Source: Dermanyssus gallinae (lineage: Eukaryota; Arthropoda; Arachnida; Mesostigmata; Dermanyssidae). Taken from it: DNA of 64,000 nt. The translations under genes were made by a program, and so were the position numbers. The notes beneath the pieces are model-generated. The model saw only the letters and a list, made by a program, of their open reading frames with translations, was not told the DNA's origin and made no database searches. Positions 1-11,815 of the stretch are shown here, in pieces (positions within the stretch are counted from its first letter, which is position 1; each line of letters begins with the position of its first letter). The stretch spans positions 680,001-744,000 of the forward strand of contig QVRM01007040.1 of assembly GCA_003439945.1 (NCBI GenBank), in the 5' to 3' direction.

Positions 1-1140
1 ACTAATTGTTATAACAATGATTGTAACAAAGACACACATTATAAAGACTGCTCAACTTATCAAGGTTCCGTAATTAGCTTAAACACATACAATTGAACGC
101 TTGATTAAAGTTGTCGGCCCTTGCGGTTCGCTTAGAGCGTATAGCATTCCCCCTTGACATTCATTGTGTCGACAATATCAAACATATGCTGTTCCAAAGT
201 TAGTGGCAATCCAACCACAGGGTGCGGATGCTCTACTTCTGCAACGAACGAAAGACGAAGTCAAGAGGCCCTCTATTACCACGAGAGTGCGCGACGGCCT
301 TGCGACTCCGCACGATATAGGAGGAAGCATCCCTTTCAGTAGACGGGTTTTCGAACAGACGGACCACCTCCTCCTCTCGCAATATGTGCATGGTCATATT
401 GACGTCTGCAATCACCGCCACCACTAACAGCTAGCACTAATAAGCATAGAGCAGTTAGCTGTAGCTAACCTTAGTTATAGTGGCGCAAAGTAACAAACAA
501 TAGATGGAAGCAGTTGCAAAGACCAACACGTTTTTCTAGTGGAAACGTTTATTGTAGCAGTAGCAAGCAACAAGTGCAGTAACAGCAACGGCATAAAACA
601 ATGGGTGAAAATAAGTCCAACTGTCAGATAACACAAAGGCGGGTTTGCCATCTGAACACTGTGAAACGCATGCTTTAAGGCGTTAGGTATGACTTAAAGA
701 GCGTTCATTTCGGTGGCTTCTTTTTCAGATCGCAAATCATGTTTATCCGGTATGAGCTATCTGGTCACACGTTCTGGTGACACAAAGATCGACAACTAAT
801 CGGGAATCAAATACAAGGATCAGCACTTTGACGCCTTCGTATTCGTCCAGACTGTACGACTGAATTTAAATTTAATAATATGTATAACATTATACAACCT
901 TATACATTTATTAAAATTACAATGCTGGCTAAATTAGGGATCCTAACTACGAGCCTACCGCTTTCAACGACGCGTCTATTTTCTATAACAGACATATGCC
1001 AATCCATTCAAGTCAGTAATAATCCCACCGGTATCGGAAACCGACCGAAAACATTCTGTCAAAATAGCTAGAGGAGCGGAGTTAGCCAAATAATAGACAT
1101 TGCAGAGGTATGTTGCCATGTTTGTTCCACTAAGTGGTAC
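1..1140. other. No gene seen
   Basis: Unique-looking AT-leaning DNA. Short open frames near 150-430 occur on both strands and overlap each other, with no recognisable motif and no supporting splice or codon evidence. I see nothing further here. Confidence 0.5.
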
Positions 1141-1143
1141 ATA

Positions 1144-1174
<31 letters not shown>
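1141..1174. repeat. (TA)n microsatellite
   Basis: Alternating AT dinucleotides with one GT interruption near the left end. Confidence 0.95.
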
Positions 1175-2254
1175 TCAATCTCCCATGCGACCTACAGGAG
1201 CTGCTTGCAAAAGCTTCTGTTCTACCACCTCGCTTGGCGACACAGAGTCAAGAGATATAGCCCAGCGAAGTGGCGCGACAGTACCAGTAACAACAGCACC
1301 GGCATGACAGCGAACATTCAAACAGTGGCCTGCGACGAGAGGCATTTGCATTTGTTAGGCAAGTGGATGTCTTCGCTTACCCAGTGGTGTTGAGGGACGA
1401 ATCTAGCTGGCTTCCGACTGCGGTAAGCTCCATATCAGTGCTCTTTTCCATCGCGATCGACGCCGGACAAGGGGGCTGGCTGCCCGTCGGCCTGACTCCT
1501 GTCCGAAAAATCCGGGCACTGCGTTTCAGGCTGGCGTTAACTAGCGCGGCCGACAATAGTCGAATGAGGTGGACAGCTTGGAAACGCACTTTCTAGCTCA
1601 GCGTCAGGTGGACGGCGTCGTGAACGGTGCGCAGGTACCAGAGTACTGGTAAGCAGCACGATATGGTTACCAGGCAAAGTGCGGAGAAGTTGCTACCACA
1701 ATGGTCAATGAGGTGTGAAATCAACGTCCAGATGGCTGCACGTGCCGAATGACTGTCCGTAACGACGTACTGTTGCCAACGTGCAACGCACGCGTAGCGT
1801 GCATAGACGTGGCTGTGTGCTAATTTGCGACGTGCAGCGTTTGCCTGGAGGACGAAGCATCGGGGTCTAGTGGGTTTGTGAGTCCCCCCCCCCCCCGAAA
1901 CAAGGTATGTAACAACTAACTTGTGAATAAATAAGTACTGGTGGAAAACAAGCTAGACTTGGAATTCAGATGACTTGAATACGATGCAACTTGATGGTCA
2001 ACGTGACCGCCAAGGTATGCACGTGGACTCATAGCCGACGGTTGGTCGGTCGTGCGTCATCTGCACTTGTGATTAACACCCAGCACGAGAGGGCAAGAAA
2101 GCGCTTATCTGTAAATCCCTTTTTCTCACAATCTTTCTTTCGATCTATCTTATTATGCGTGCGTTTGTACATTTGTACATACACCACAATGGCGTTCGAT
2201 GATGCACTACACTCTCAGAAACAACAGAGATATGTAGAATATGGCACCTTGCCT

Positions 2255-2256
<2 letters not shown>
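1175..2256. other. No gene seen
   Basis: Moderately GC-rich stretch. Open frames on both strands around 1360-1600 are mutually overlapping and carry no recognised domain. A run of about a dozen C residues lies near 1890. Nothing else is supported. Confidence 0.45.

Positions 2257-2292
<36 letters not shown>
2257..2292. repeat. (TA)n microsatellite
   Basis: Uninterrupted alternating TA tract of 36 bases. Confidence 0.97.
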
Positions 2293-2296
<4 letters not shown>

Positions 2297-3447
2297 AATA
2301 CATTCTAAAATTACCGGTCTAAACAAATATGCCAGGTTGCATTAATGCGTGCAACTAGAGGTATATTAGTTATCGTTAAATATAGAACCTGGTTACAATT
2401 TGAAGATAGCATTTTGATAACAATTATATCTATAAGCAAGATCTAAAAGTTAGTAAGTGCAGTACAAAAAAGTAAAGTTTATTTCTATGCAACAGAACCC
2501 TATTACAGTGGGTGCGGTAGCACAGACAGTAGTATGTGCTGTGAGCCGTGATCTAAATTTCGACTTGGGACAACTTCACTGCCAAGCTTTATGTAGCGCG
2601 ATAGCTCTTATAATGCAATTTCGCAAACCATATGTGTCATGATTATTTTTACCGATAAGCAACGAAACTTAAAAAGCCAAATTTGTTATAAAATTCAACG
2701 CTTTGTGATATAATCTTTTTTGGCTCATATCTTGTAAGGTTAAAATTTTCAATCAAGTTAGAGATTAGGCCTATGAATAAAAACTAAACTAAAATAAGCT
2801 TTAAAATAAAGCATACACGAATTAAAAACTACAGAAAAGACAAGCTTTTACTTTAACTGTCTTAGTGAGGCCTGTAGAAATGAGAATTCGACACGCGTAG
2901 ACGCACTGTGGCAGACACTTATTTTAGATATGATGTTGCTTCTTTAAAACAGCTATTCCTATTTTATACCAATGTTCTAGGTAGCCAAAAAGTACGGCAT
3001 AATGGCTAAGCCGTGGGCATTACCGAAACATAAATATGGACTGTGACTGCATTTGCCAAGAAAATGAAAGTCAGACACACATTAAAGCCCTGTAAAACAT
3101 CCTGGAAAAACACTGATGAACAGTCAGTATAGAAATAATAGTGCATCCACCCTCTGCTAACAGCTCCGCATGCAATACTAGGAGCGTTAGGGCTTGTTGT
3201 CCCTACGTCGAGCCGAATTGCGCCTTACATTTATGGTTAGCGGGTGGGCCAGCGAGTGAGATAGACCACAAGGCCACATTTTCTTCTTGGAAAATGTATA
3301 ATTTGTGTGATCAATGCATCATTAATAGCTGTTTTGGTTCATGTGACTTTAGACTGGAAGATTCAACGAAAGTATAGGTCATGTTGTTGTTATAGCTTTT
3401 GTTTCTGCTGAGTAGTATTATTGCTGCTGAGTATATTAGTAGTAGTA
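2293..3447. other. No gene seen
   Basis: AT-rich DNA with no open frame of interest and no recognised repeat. Confidence 0.5.
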
Positions 3448-3451
3448 GTAG

Positions 3452-3641
3452 CATCGAGTCCGGTGGCGTGCTGTATTCGTGCGCACCGTGCGACCGGAGG
3501 GTGCACAGGTTCGAGCTCTATTGTTGCACATTTGTGTTCATTGGGGTCCGTCTTCGGAAGCAATGCGAAAACGGTTCTGTAGACGCTAAATATTGGCTGC
3601 GCGTCAACCCGAAAGTGTAGAAGTAGTAGTAGTAGTAGTAG
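3452..3641 (+). mobile_element. tRNA-derived SINE, copy 1 (diverged)
   Basis: Begins after a (TAG)n tract with a pol III-like head (GAGTCCGGTGGCGTG). It has a B-box-like GGTTCGAGCTC near 3509, then the family body (TTGCACATTTGTG, GGGGTCCGTCT, AAGCAATGCGAAAA, AACCCGAAAG), and ends in a (TAG)n tail. The same body recurs at 7.36, 11.66 and 58.55 kb, and inverted at 30.07 kb, which shows a dispersed family. This copy is the most diverged and abuts the 5' truncation point of the LINE at 3.66 kb. Confidence 0.7.
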
Positions 3642-3666
3642 TTCTATCCTATTCTATTCTACTATC

Positions 3667-4239
3667 CAGTTAGAAAGACAAAAAGCAGAAACTCTGCTGG
3701 CCAAAGGAAAGCTCATAATAGGATGGGTATCCTACCCTCTAATTGAATGGGTTGTTCCCCCATGCTGTTTCAAATGCCAGAAGATGGGTCACTGGGAAAG
3801 GGACTGCAAGGAAGCAAAAGCAGCAAACATAAGGTGCCACAAGTGCGGAGAAGTAGGCCATCCAGCTAAAACCTGCGACAAAGTGGCAAGGTGCTACAAC
3901 TGTAAAGACGGAGACACCGGACACGCGGCAAACTCTATGGAATGCCCAGCCTACAGGCAATGCATTAGAGAGATAAGAGACCGTAAAAGCGAGGCAAGAG
4001 CAAAGGACCCAAAACAAAGGACCCCGGTTGTGCACAAGGCCAAGGAACAGGATCCCACAACCCAGGACGTCACCTTCCAGGCTGCCATCGCGGGCAAACA
4101 ACCTGCTTCAAGCGGCAACAAGGATGACGACGGCTTTGTGCCCTATAAGAAGACAATGAGAAAGCCAAATAACAAGGACAAGCAGGAAGGTCAAAACAAA
4201 AGCGATGACGACGAAGAAACTGAAATGCATACAGACTAA
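3667..4239 (+). pseudogene. LINE ORF1 (Gag-like) fragment with three zinc knuckles
   Basis: The reading frame is open from about 3667 to the stop at 4239 but has no credible start, so the N-terminal part is missing. It carries three consecutive CCHC-type knuckles: CFKCQKMGHWERDC, CHKCGEVGHPAKTC and CYNCKDGDTGHAANSMEC, the last with altered spacing. A charged, lysine/aspartate-rich tail follows. In R1/I-type LINEs this protein binds the element RNA and forms the ribonucleoprotein used for integration. The tail of this frame overlaps the start of ORF2 by about 35 bases. No internal stop is seen in the surviving part. Confidence 0.85.
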
Positions 4240-7200
4240 TTTGGGCCGGTCCAATGTGGCCCAATCCCTACTGGATGCAAAAGCACAAAATGAAGGCGCT
4301 CAAGTTTTACTTATTAGTGAACCTAACAGAAGGTGGCTGTCTAGCGGGCAAGGCAGATAATGCATCAGCGACGAAAACGGCGACGCAGCGCTATAGGTTA
4401 AATCAACCATAGTTGTCAAAGCGCAAGGATCAGGAAAAGGATGGACGTGGGCAGAACTCGACAGAGGACCGATCGTGTTCAGCTGCTACATCTCGCCTAA
4501 CTCGGAGCGACAAGAATTCACCAAATTTCTAGATGAACTCTCAGACGAAATCAGAAGATGCGAGCCACGATCTAAAGAGATCTTAGTGGGAGGGGATTTC
4601 AACGCAGCCGCGGTAGAATGGGGAAGCACGGCAACAAACAGCAGAGGCCGAGAGTTAACAGAGTGGCTAGCGCAGCTGGGCATGGCACTCTTTAACGATG
4701 GCCGTCTGCCCACATTTGAAAGAAGAGATCAAGCTTCATTCATAGATCTCACATTTGGATGCGAAAACACCATAAATAAACTAGGAAACTGGAGGGTCTC
4801 AGAAGAAGACTCCCAAAGCGACCACAAATATATAGAATACGAATACGGAGAAGAGGAAGCACCCACCCAGCAGGAGGGAGACATACGCCGGGCGGCGTGG
4901 CGTGCTAACAAAATGAACCTCGGCAGACTCTGCGCCCGTTTAAGGATTGAAGGACAAATACTCCTCAATACTCAGAGACAACTTCGTCCTGAGGATGTAG
5001 TACTGGCATTACAAAGGGCATGCGAGGCAGCCTCGCCGCGTCGGCGGGGCGTGTCCCGCAGACATCCCCCACCCAAATACTGGTGGAACAGGGAAATAGC
5101 GGGCCTGAAGCGTGCATGCAATGCGGCACGGAGGATGTACACCCGCGCTAGAAGGAAACTTACAGGTGTGGAGGAGGCATGGGAGGGGCTACAGGCCGCA
5201 AGAAAAGACCTCACAACGGCCATCAAAAGCAGTATAGAAAGATAATGGAAAGAGCTTTGTGACGAAGTGGAAGACAACATATTGGGGAAACCCTATAAGA
5301 TTGTCATAGACAAATTAAGAAGATTACAGCGAACGCTTCCAGAAGAGCTGGCAGAGAGAGCGGTAAGGCGACTGTTCCCAAGCCACGCCGAACCCACCCG
5401 CCCAGAAATAGACACAGAGCAGGATGACATACCCTTGATCACTCAAGAGAAAATAGCTGCCGCAATAAGACGGTCACCTAAAGGCGAAGCACCCGGTTCG
5501 GATGGAATTCTGGCAGAAGCGGTGAAGATTCTCCTCCAAGAGCAACCGCAAGTCTTCAAAAAGATGGCGGATCAAATCTTGAGAGAGGGAATCTACCCAA
5601 CGTCTTGGAAGAAGGCCACCCTGGCTCTCATAAGAAAGCCAGGGAAGCGCCCACGGAGCCCAGCGCGTACCGTTTAATATATCTCTTGGACACCTTGGGC
5701 AAAACACTCGAAACGGTCATAAGCATGAGGCTAACGGAGGAACTGGAGGAAAGAGAAGCACTCTCAGACAGACAATTTGGCTTCCGCAAAAGGCTATCGA
5801 CGGAAATGGCTATCGACCTTGTTCTAAAGGAAGCGGAAAAACAAAGGGAAAAGAACCAATGGTCCAGGGAGCTCTGCGCGGTCGTTCTTCTGGACGTCCG
5901 AAACGCCTTCAACTCGCTGAGTTGGCAGGTCATCATAGACGTAATGGCTTAACGGAAGATCTCTCCGTATCTTCAGAAGATCATCGCATCCTACCTCAGC
6001 AATAGGTCGGTCATACACGGGAATTCTGAGTTCGCCATGAGTGCCGGCGTCCCGCAGGGATTCATACTAGGGCCTCTGCTATGGAACATGGCATACGACG
6101 ACGTACTGAGACTTTGCAGACTGGAAGGAGTACAAACAATAGCTTACGCGGACGACCTTGCCATCTTGGTCACGGCGCGGGAAGCGGAGACGCTGCAAGC
6201 AAGAGCACAAGCGGCCATTGAGATTGTGAACAACTGGATGGTAGGACACGGCCTCGAGCTCGCGCCCGAGAAGAGCGAGGCAGTACGTCTCACGGGCCGC
6301 AAGAGACACGGAAACATTAGTCTAGCTCTGAACAGCGTGAGCATAAAGATCAATAGGTCAGCCCGATATCTGGGTGTGATGATCGACACGGCTCTCTCAG
6401 GCAACGAGCACATCGACAGGGTGACCGCGAAGGCGGAAAAGCTAGCAAATAACCTAGCTAAGATTATGCCGAGAACACGCGGCGCAACTGAGGGCAAGAG
6501 AAGACTTCTTGCCTCAGTGGCAGAGTCTACCGTCCTATACGCCGCATCAACTTGGGGGCCGAACGCTATGAAACTGAAGAGGAACAAGAAAAAGCTCTTG
6601 AAAGCGGAACGTAAACTGGCAATACGAATCGCCAGTGCATACAGATTAGTAGAAACGATGGCCATCCTCGCGATAGCGAGGCTAATACCACGTACCATGG
6701 CCTAGCATGATCGAAGAACGAACACGGCGGAAATCAAACAGATCCCTACGAAAAACCGAGGCCCGGAGACAGACAATTAAGGAGTGGAACGAGGAATGGA
6801 CCAGCACACCAGCACACATACCAGGAGCCTGGACCCGTCAGGTCATCCCCAACCTCGAGAAATGGTTCAATAGAGAGCATGGAGAGGTCACCTACTAGCT
6901 GACGCAGGTATTGACGGGACACGGATGCTTCCAAAAATACCTGCACAAGATAGGCAAAGCTCCGGACGCCAAATGCATTACGTGCGACCCAAGCGAGGAT
7001 GATGACGTGACTCATACAATCCTCCGGTGCCCAGCATTCGAAGACATACGACAGAACTCACCAGCAATGACTTCTTCAGACATGACGGTGACAGACCTAG
7101 TCTCCGCTATGCTGGAGGACGAATCCAAATGGGAGCAGGGCATGCTACTGGTGGAACGTGTAATGAGAAGAATGAACGAACTGGAACGACAACGAGCTGA

Positions 7201-7249
7201 AAGGCTGAGGCGACTAAGAGATGGAACGACGGCCGAAAACCAACACTAG
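4205..7249 (+). pseudogene. LINE ORF2: APE endonuclease + reverse transcriptase, disabled
   Basis: An ATG at 4205, in a different frame inside the end of ORF1, opens a frame reading LKCIQTNLGRSNVAQSLL, a typical APE-endonuclease N-terminus. Endonuclease motifs GGDFNA (about 4590) and SDHKYIEYEY (about 4820) follow. Reverse transcriptase motifs include KGEAPGSDGI (5480), FGFRKRLST (5780), VPQGFILGPLLWN (6050) and the catalytic YADD (6145). The C-terminal domain has LTQVLTGHGCF and a CITC...H...C finger (6900-7040). Disabling lesions are in-frame stops at 4358, 4394, 5243, 5950 and 6896, a frameshift near 5650 and another near 6700. The catalytic YADD itself is intact. Confidence 0.9.
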
Positions 7250-7358
7250 AAGGGAGCAGCTATGAACGGAGTGCATAGAAAAACCTCCTTTTCAATGAAG
7301 TAAAACAAAAGTAGTTCCGTTGAAAATGGTTGTAACATACATTCAATTAAAAAAAAAA

Positions 7359-7573
7359 GTAGTAGTGCCGAGCCCGGTGGCGTGGTGCCTTAAGTGTGCG
7401 CCTCGCGACCGGAGAAGACGCATAGCTGCGCGGGTTCGAGCCCCACCGTTGCACATTTGTATTTATGGGGGTCCGTCTATGAAGCAATGTGAAAAACAGT
7501 TCCGTGGACGTTAAATCTTGGTTGAGGGTCAGCCCGAAAAATTTACTTGTAGTAGTAGTAGTAGTAGTTGTTG
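7359..7573 (+). mobile_element. tRNA-derived SINE, copy 2 (best preserved)
   Basis: Full-length copy: head GCCGAGCCCGGTGGCGTGG, B box GGTTCGAGCCC near 7433, body with TTGCACATTTGTATTTAT, GGGGTCCGTCTATGAAGC and GGACGTTAAATCTTGG, the conserved GGTCAGCCCGAAAA end, then a (TAG)n/(GTT)n tail. The B box fits the RNA polymerase III promoter consensus GGTTCGANNCC, so the element is tRNA-derived. It sits immediately downstream of the A-rich 3' end of the LINE, in the same orientation. Confidence 0.85.
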
Positions 7574-8131
7574 TTATTACTGTTGTAGTTGTTGTCATTG
7601 TAGTTGTTGTGAATTTGTAGTTATAGAACAAATATTAGTTGTAGAAGTAGAAATTGTAAAAGGAGTAATCGTAGGTGTAGCCGTCATAACATCGTTAAGA
7701 CCGATTTGTCTGACCGCCCACGAGCGGAACCGTTAAAATGTTCAACAAATGCCGCTTACGGCCTATTTGCTAAACGTTCGTCGTCGATACCGTGTGCGGG
7801 TATCTTTGCGTCTCTTCTAATTATTTTTCTGTTTCTTCTCATTTTCTTTCTACTGCTGCTGCTAGGGGCATCAACGTCTCGCTTCACTTCTACCGTATCT
7901 CTCTCGACGCTGATGCAATTCTTAAACCGCGGGATACAAGCATTGAAGCAGGGTTCCAAATCGCCTAATGTTTTTGTTCAGTTTGTTAGAAACAAAATTG
8001 GAGACCTCTCCGTTCTTCAAGGTTGTCTATGCAGATTGTTTTCTAACATAATTTTCTCTGTCGCCGTGTAAGAACCACCCTCCTGGCAGGTGCCGCTTCG
8101 TAATCTCAGCGAACACTTTCGACGATGGCGT
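7574..8131. other. No gene seen; low-complexity T/G-rich start
   Basis: Begins with the degenerate GTT/GTA tail of the SINE and then ordinary DNA. A plus-strand open frame at 7706-8071 has a leucine-rich stretch but no recognisable domain, and an opposing frame overlaps it. Confidence 0.4.
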
Positions 8132-8671
8132 TTAGGCCACACATCCGGCACATGCCTCTTCGACTTCAATGATTGTCAAAACTTCACCCATCACTTTCCG
8201 CTCTGCGTATTGGCGTAGTGTCTTTGTCGCGGAACCGGCTACAACGTGAGCGTGAACGCGGGTCATAGAGATATGTGCAGGCTTAACCAGTTGTGACCAG
8301 TTTCGAAAAATGGCTGAATGCCTGTCTTCGAAAGTTTTCAGAAATTCTAGTGCATAATACGATACGCCGTTGTTTTTGGACTGCGCCAGTTCTGGGGGCA
8401 CCCAAGGAGCGTTATTCACTGAGCCCAGCACTATCATAGAGAAGTCTATGCAGCAAACGGGCATCCAAGTTAATTGTTTCGTACGTACAGTGATGCGTAT
8501 ATACTGCTTGGGTTTCACAAGAACCACATGATTTCTTTTAGTTTCATGAATTCTCGCAATCCTTGTTTTTTGAATTCTCGCGATCAAAATGTTTATAACG
8601 GAACGTATAGCAGAACTCGCCGTTATCTTGGACGTGGCTTCACTCCCACTAGTCAGCTTAAACACTTTCAA
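8132..8671 (-). CDS. Unrecognised ORF, 179 codons
   Basis: One of the longer non-repetitive open frames in the window: ATG near 8671, stop near 8132, with mixed composition and no low-complexity stretch. I recognise no domain. The C-terminal half (ending EVEEACAGCVA) looks more protein-like than the N-terminal half, which is rich in I, R and T. It could be an exon of a host gene, an old transposon-encoded fragment, or chance. No splice signals decide the matter, and no neighbouring exon could be linked to it. Confidence 0.22.
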   Translation of the reverse strand: MKVFKLTSGSEATSKITASSAIRSVINILIARIQKTRIARIHETKRNHVVLVKPKQYIRITVRTKQLTWMPVCCIDFSMIVLGSVNNAPWVPPELAQSKNNGVSYYALEFLKTFEDRHSAIFRNWSQLVKPAHISMTRVHAHVVAGSATKTLRQYAERKVMGEVLTIIEVEEACAGCVA

Positions 8672-10375
8672 ATATATATGTAGCTTGAAGTTAACAACAT
8701 AATCGACCGCACGACACCTTTCGTCAACGCGGTTCTGAAAACCTTGAGTTCAGCACTTTCCGCCGGACTGATTTACAAACAAGAATGTGGCTACTTGTCG
8801 TAGGATTGGGTTACCTCAGCCCGGCTTTTTTCCAAGATAAGTTTTTACAAATGTTTGCCGGATTTGTGCCGGATGTACGCGTGCGCCTGGCCTTAACAGT
8901 ACACCTTTTAAGGATGTGTAAATAACGTATCATGTGTGACGTGGCATTACGCCAATAGTAACAAAAACTAGCATCATACTCGCTATGCTAAGTCGCCCGG
9001 TGTCGAGTGAAAACAGCAGGCGACACTAGGGATGTCAATGAAATAATATTCCTGAAGATTTACGGAACCCTAAGGGCGGGGAAAAGCATCGAAGTGGTTT
9101 CATTTACAACGCGGTTTAGTGACGGGATTGAGTTTCACAGCATTTTGTTGCCGTCGAAACATTAACCAGCCGACATGCACATGCATGTACAGATAGGCGT
9201 TTGGTTTTGTAAAAAAAAAGCTTTATTAACAATTGGCAATGCGCCCACTCACAGCAGCAGCACCAGCCGAGCGACAGCCCGTAACACATGAATCATTTAA
9301 GGTTGAGAAAAACAATGAATTTCTATAGGCAGTGGAAAATAAATACAAGCTATGTATGCACATGCATATTGAATGCATAATTGTGGGCAAGCTTCAAGTA
9401 CAATCAAACTGAAAATAAATAACTAAATAAATTGTTAATCTCGCACGTGTCCCTATGGAGTGGGCCTCACTCGAACTATGAGCAATTCTCTTTCTCTCCT
9501 TCTCCCCCCTCCCCCCTCTGTCTCTCTCTTTCTTTCTCTCGTCCGTGACGTCCGTAATCTCGTACGAGTTTAACTTACGGCCACCAGCTCAACTTGCGCT
9601 TAAGGTGCGTTACTTCTCAAATGACACATCAGGCTTGAGGCCATGCTATAGTATACGTCTAAAGAACTCATGGGAGATAAACTGTGCCTATTTAATAGTC
9701 GATCAGCTAAAATGTTTAAATGTAAACCTAACAAAACGTACAATAAGGACGTCACTTCTCCCTTGATAAACGCCATTCTATCTACAAGCATAGTAGAAGT
9801 ACGCAGGTGTGTGACTATATATAAAATAAACTCATATTATAATTGGACCACATAAAACGCCATAATAGTTAAATTCCATGACTTAACTCACGCGATAACT
9901 CCTCGTGCTACATAGATACAGTGTACACGTTCTTCAGACATTGACCTGTCTGAAGCAATAAAGCATATTGTAATATTATGCTGTGGGGTGAAATACCAGG
10001 CTGTGGTTAAAACCGAGTACACTAAATTAATATTATTCCAGAAATTGGAAAACAATTTGAGGCAGGTAATTGGCCATTGTCATGGAGATAAGCTCGTTAT
10101 GCTCTAGCAAATCCTCATCAGGAAAGTAACATATTGTGGGATTTTTAAGACAAATATGTACAAACAACGCTCAGACAACACAACTGTATGGTAAGTATGG
10201 ATGCGCATATATTTTCAATAGTATATTACACTATAAACAATAGACTAACACATTATTTTTCTGATAACACTTAGACTCAATTGAGGAGACGACATCGGAC
10301 GTGAGCACCATGCAGACGGGATTGTTTTCGCATTGCTTCGGGCATTTTGGGGAAAATGCTATGGCCCGTGTCTGC
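8672..10375. other. No gene seen
   Basis: AT-rich DNA with a CT-rich tract around 9488-9542 (TCTCT/TTTCTC runs). No open frame or repeat family could be supported. Confidence 0.5.
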
Positions 10376-10396
10376 ATATATATATATATATATATA
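10376..10396. repeat. (TA)n microsatellite
   Basis: Short alternating AT tract; a second shorter one follows at about 10411-10421. Confidence 0.9.
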
Positions 10397-10540
10397 AATA
10401 CATGTTTTTTTATATATATAAACAGAACATCGTAAGCGACGAAACGTTGCCACGATCAACAGCCCACACCAGTCGGTGAAAACTGAGCCCGAGCACCTTA
10501 CTTGAACAGTGAAAACTGGCCAAAGTTCGGACGGCGGGAT

Positions 10541-10567
10541 GTAGATAGATAGATAGATAGATAGATC
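10541..10567. repeat. (GATA)n microsatellite
   Basis: About six tandem GATA/TAGA tetramers. Confidence 0.93.
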
Positions 10568-10968
10568 ACAATAGCTCTCTCATCAGGGCTGCCATTGTGA
10601 GTTATTTTAGCTCCTGATGCGTACTGGACAGAGTTGATTCGCCTCTGACCGCTCACCCGACCCGACCCGACTGATACCGGCCGGCGGGCCAGCAAGTAAT
10701 AGAAACCAACCGCACGAAAAACGAGACCAACGCGCAGCTGGCACACACGAGAATGCCGTGTCCGTTTCGTGGACAGGACGAGCTAACCGAGTATCCGATC
10801 TCCCGCGTTTACGATCCTCTAGCGAATCATCCGCGAGAGATCCTTCGTGCTTTACGTAGCTAAGCAGGAGCTGCAGTAGATGTGGCATAGAAATGTAATA
10901 TGTAGCCGCAAGAGTAACAAAAGCGTATCATCAGCCGGACAGCGCGCTTCGCTAAACGATATTTTGAC
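10568..10968. other. No gene seen
   Basis: GC-balanced stretch with overlapping open frames on the minus strand only, no recognisable product. Confidence 0.4.
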
Positions 10969-11046
10969 GACGACGACGACGACGTTGACGACGACAACAA
11001 CAACAACAACAACACCAACAACACCACCACCAACAACAACAACAGT
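10969..11046. repeat. Compound trinucleotide array (GAC/AAC/ACC)
   Basis: GAC repeats pass into AAC repeats with ACC interruptions. The minus strand therefore reads as a poly-Val/Leu/Ser open frame, which is an artefact of the repeat. Confidence 0.9.
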
Positions 11047-11654
11047 TATTGAGTAACAAATATTGGGTGGTGTAGTTATATTCTTGGAGGTACTCTTGTA
11101 AAAAACAAGCAGATCGACGCGTACCCTGTCCAGCTTACTCACTGATACTAATATGGAGCGCTGTATACGTACATGTGTATATAATGTCTGTAACATCTAG
11201 TCGACCACGTTCGAAATGAAACAAAAAAGAGCTATAAATGCAGAGATTTGAATAATTTGCAATCAACGCACTACGCACTCTTGTATAGCCGCTGGCCCAG
11301 GTAAAAAAATCGGTTGCATAACAAACTAGCAACTAGCCTACCAGGCTTGTTAAGTAGGCTGTTTCACGCAAGCTTTTACCACAAAGCATCTAGATATTGA
11401 CAGTACTTTTTGTTGTTGTTGTTGTTGACGTCTCCGCGAAGACTTCGAAGACCCACACGGGCAAAATACTAGTTTTATATAATGTTAGTACACCCAAATG
11501 TGTTAGTTGTAACACAAACGGTATTCGTAGAGCCACGGTTATTGCAAGGCATACATCAAACTCTCTAAAAGTAGACCTTCTAAAGTTGGTCTCAATATTC
11601 CTAGCATAATACACGCTACGCTAGTTGACTTGCCCTTTCCGCTTCTTGAAACTC
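11047..11654. other. No gene seen
   Basis: AT-rich DNA. A GTT-rich run at 11410-11430 gives open frames on both strands without any recognisable motif. Confidence 0.45.
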
Positions 11655-11815
11655 CTGTGGCACCCTCGTCGCCTCGAGGAGAGGAGACACATAGGTGCGC
11701 GGGTTCGAGCCCCACCGTTGCACATTTGTATTTATGGGGGTCTGTCAATGAAGCAATGCGAAAAGCAGTCCCGTGAGCGTTAAATCTTGGCTGATGGTCA
11801 GCCCGAAAAGTTCTA
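11655..11815 (+). mobile_element. tRNA-derived SINE, copy 3
   Basis: Same family as 7.36 kb: B box GGTTCGAGCCC at about 11701, TTGCACATTTGTATTTAT, GGGGTCTGTC, GCAATGCGAAAAGCAG, GTTAAATCTTGGCTGA and GGTCAGCCCGAAAAG. The head is degraded and there is no (TAG)n tail. Confidence 0.8.

Larger units (their letters stand above)
3663..7352 (+). mobile_element. Non-LTR retrotransposon (R1/I-like), 5'-truncated and decayed
   Basis: A LINE with two overlapping ORFs: a zinc-knuckle ORF1 (start missing) and an ORF2 with endonuclease, reverse transcriptase and a C-terminal Cys/His region. The 3' end runs into an A-rich tract (about 7349-7358) that passes directly into a SINE. The left end starts abruptly inside ORF1 beside the (TAG)n tail of another SINE, as expected of 5' truncation during target-primed reverse transcription. 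It belongs to the broad R1/I group by its three CCHC knuckles, APE-type endonuclease and the LTQVLTGHGCF C-terminal signature. Stops and frameshifts in ORF2 make this copy inactive. Confidence 0.9.

Noticed and set aside
10860..11196. Val/Leu-rich membrane protein on the minus strand
   Set aside because: Produced by the GAC/AAC/ACC triplet array.
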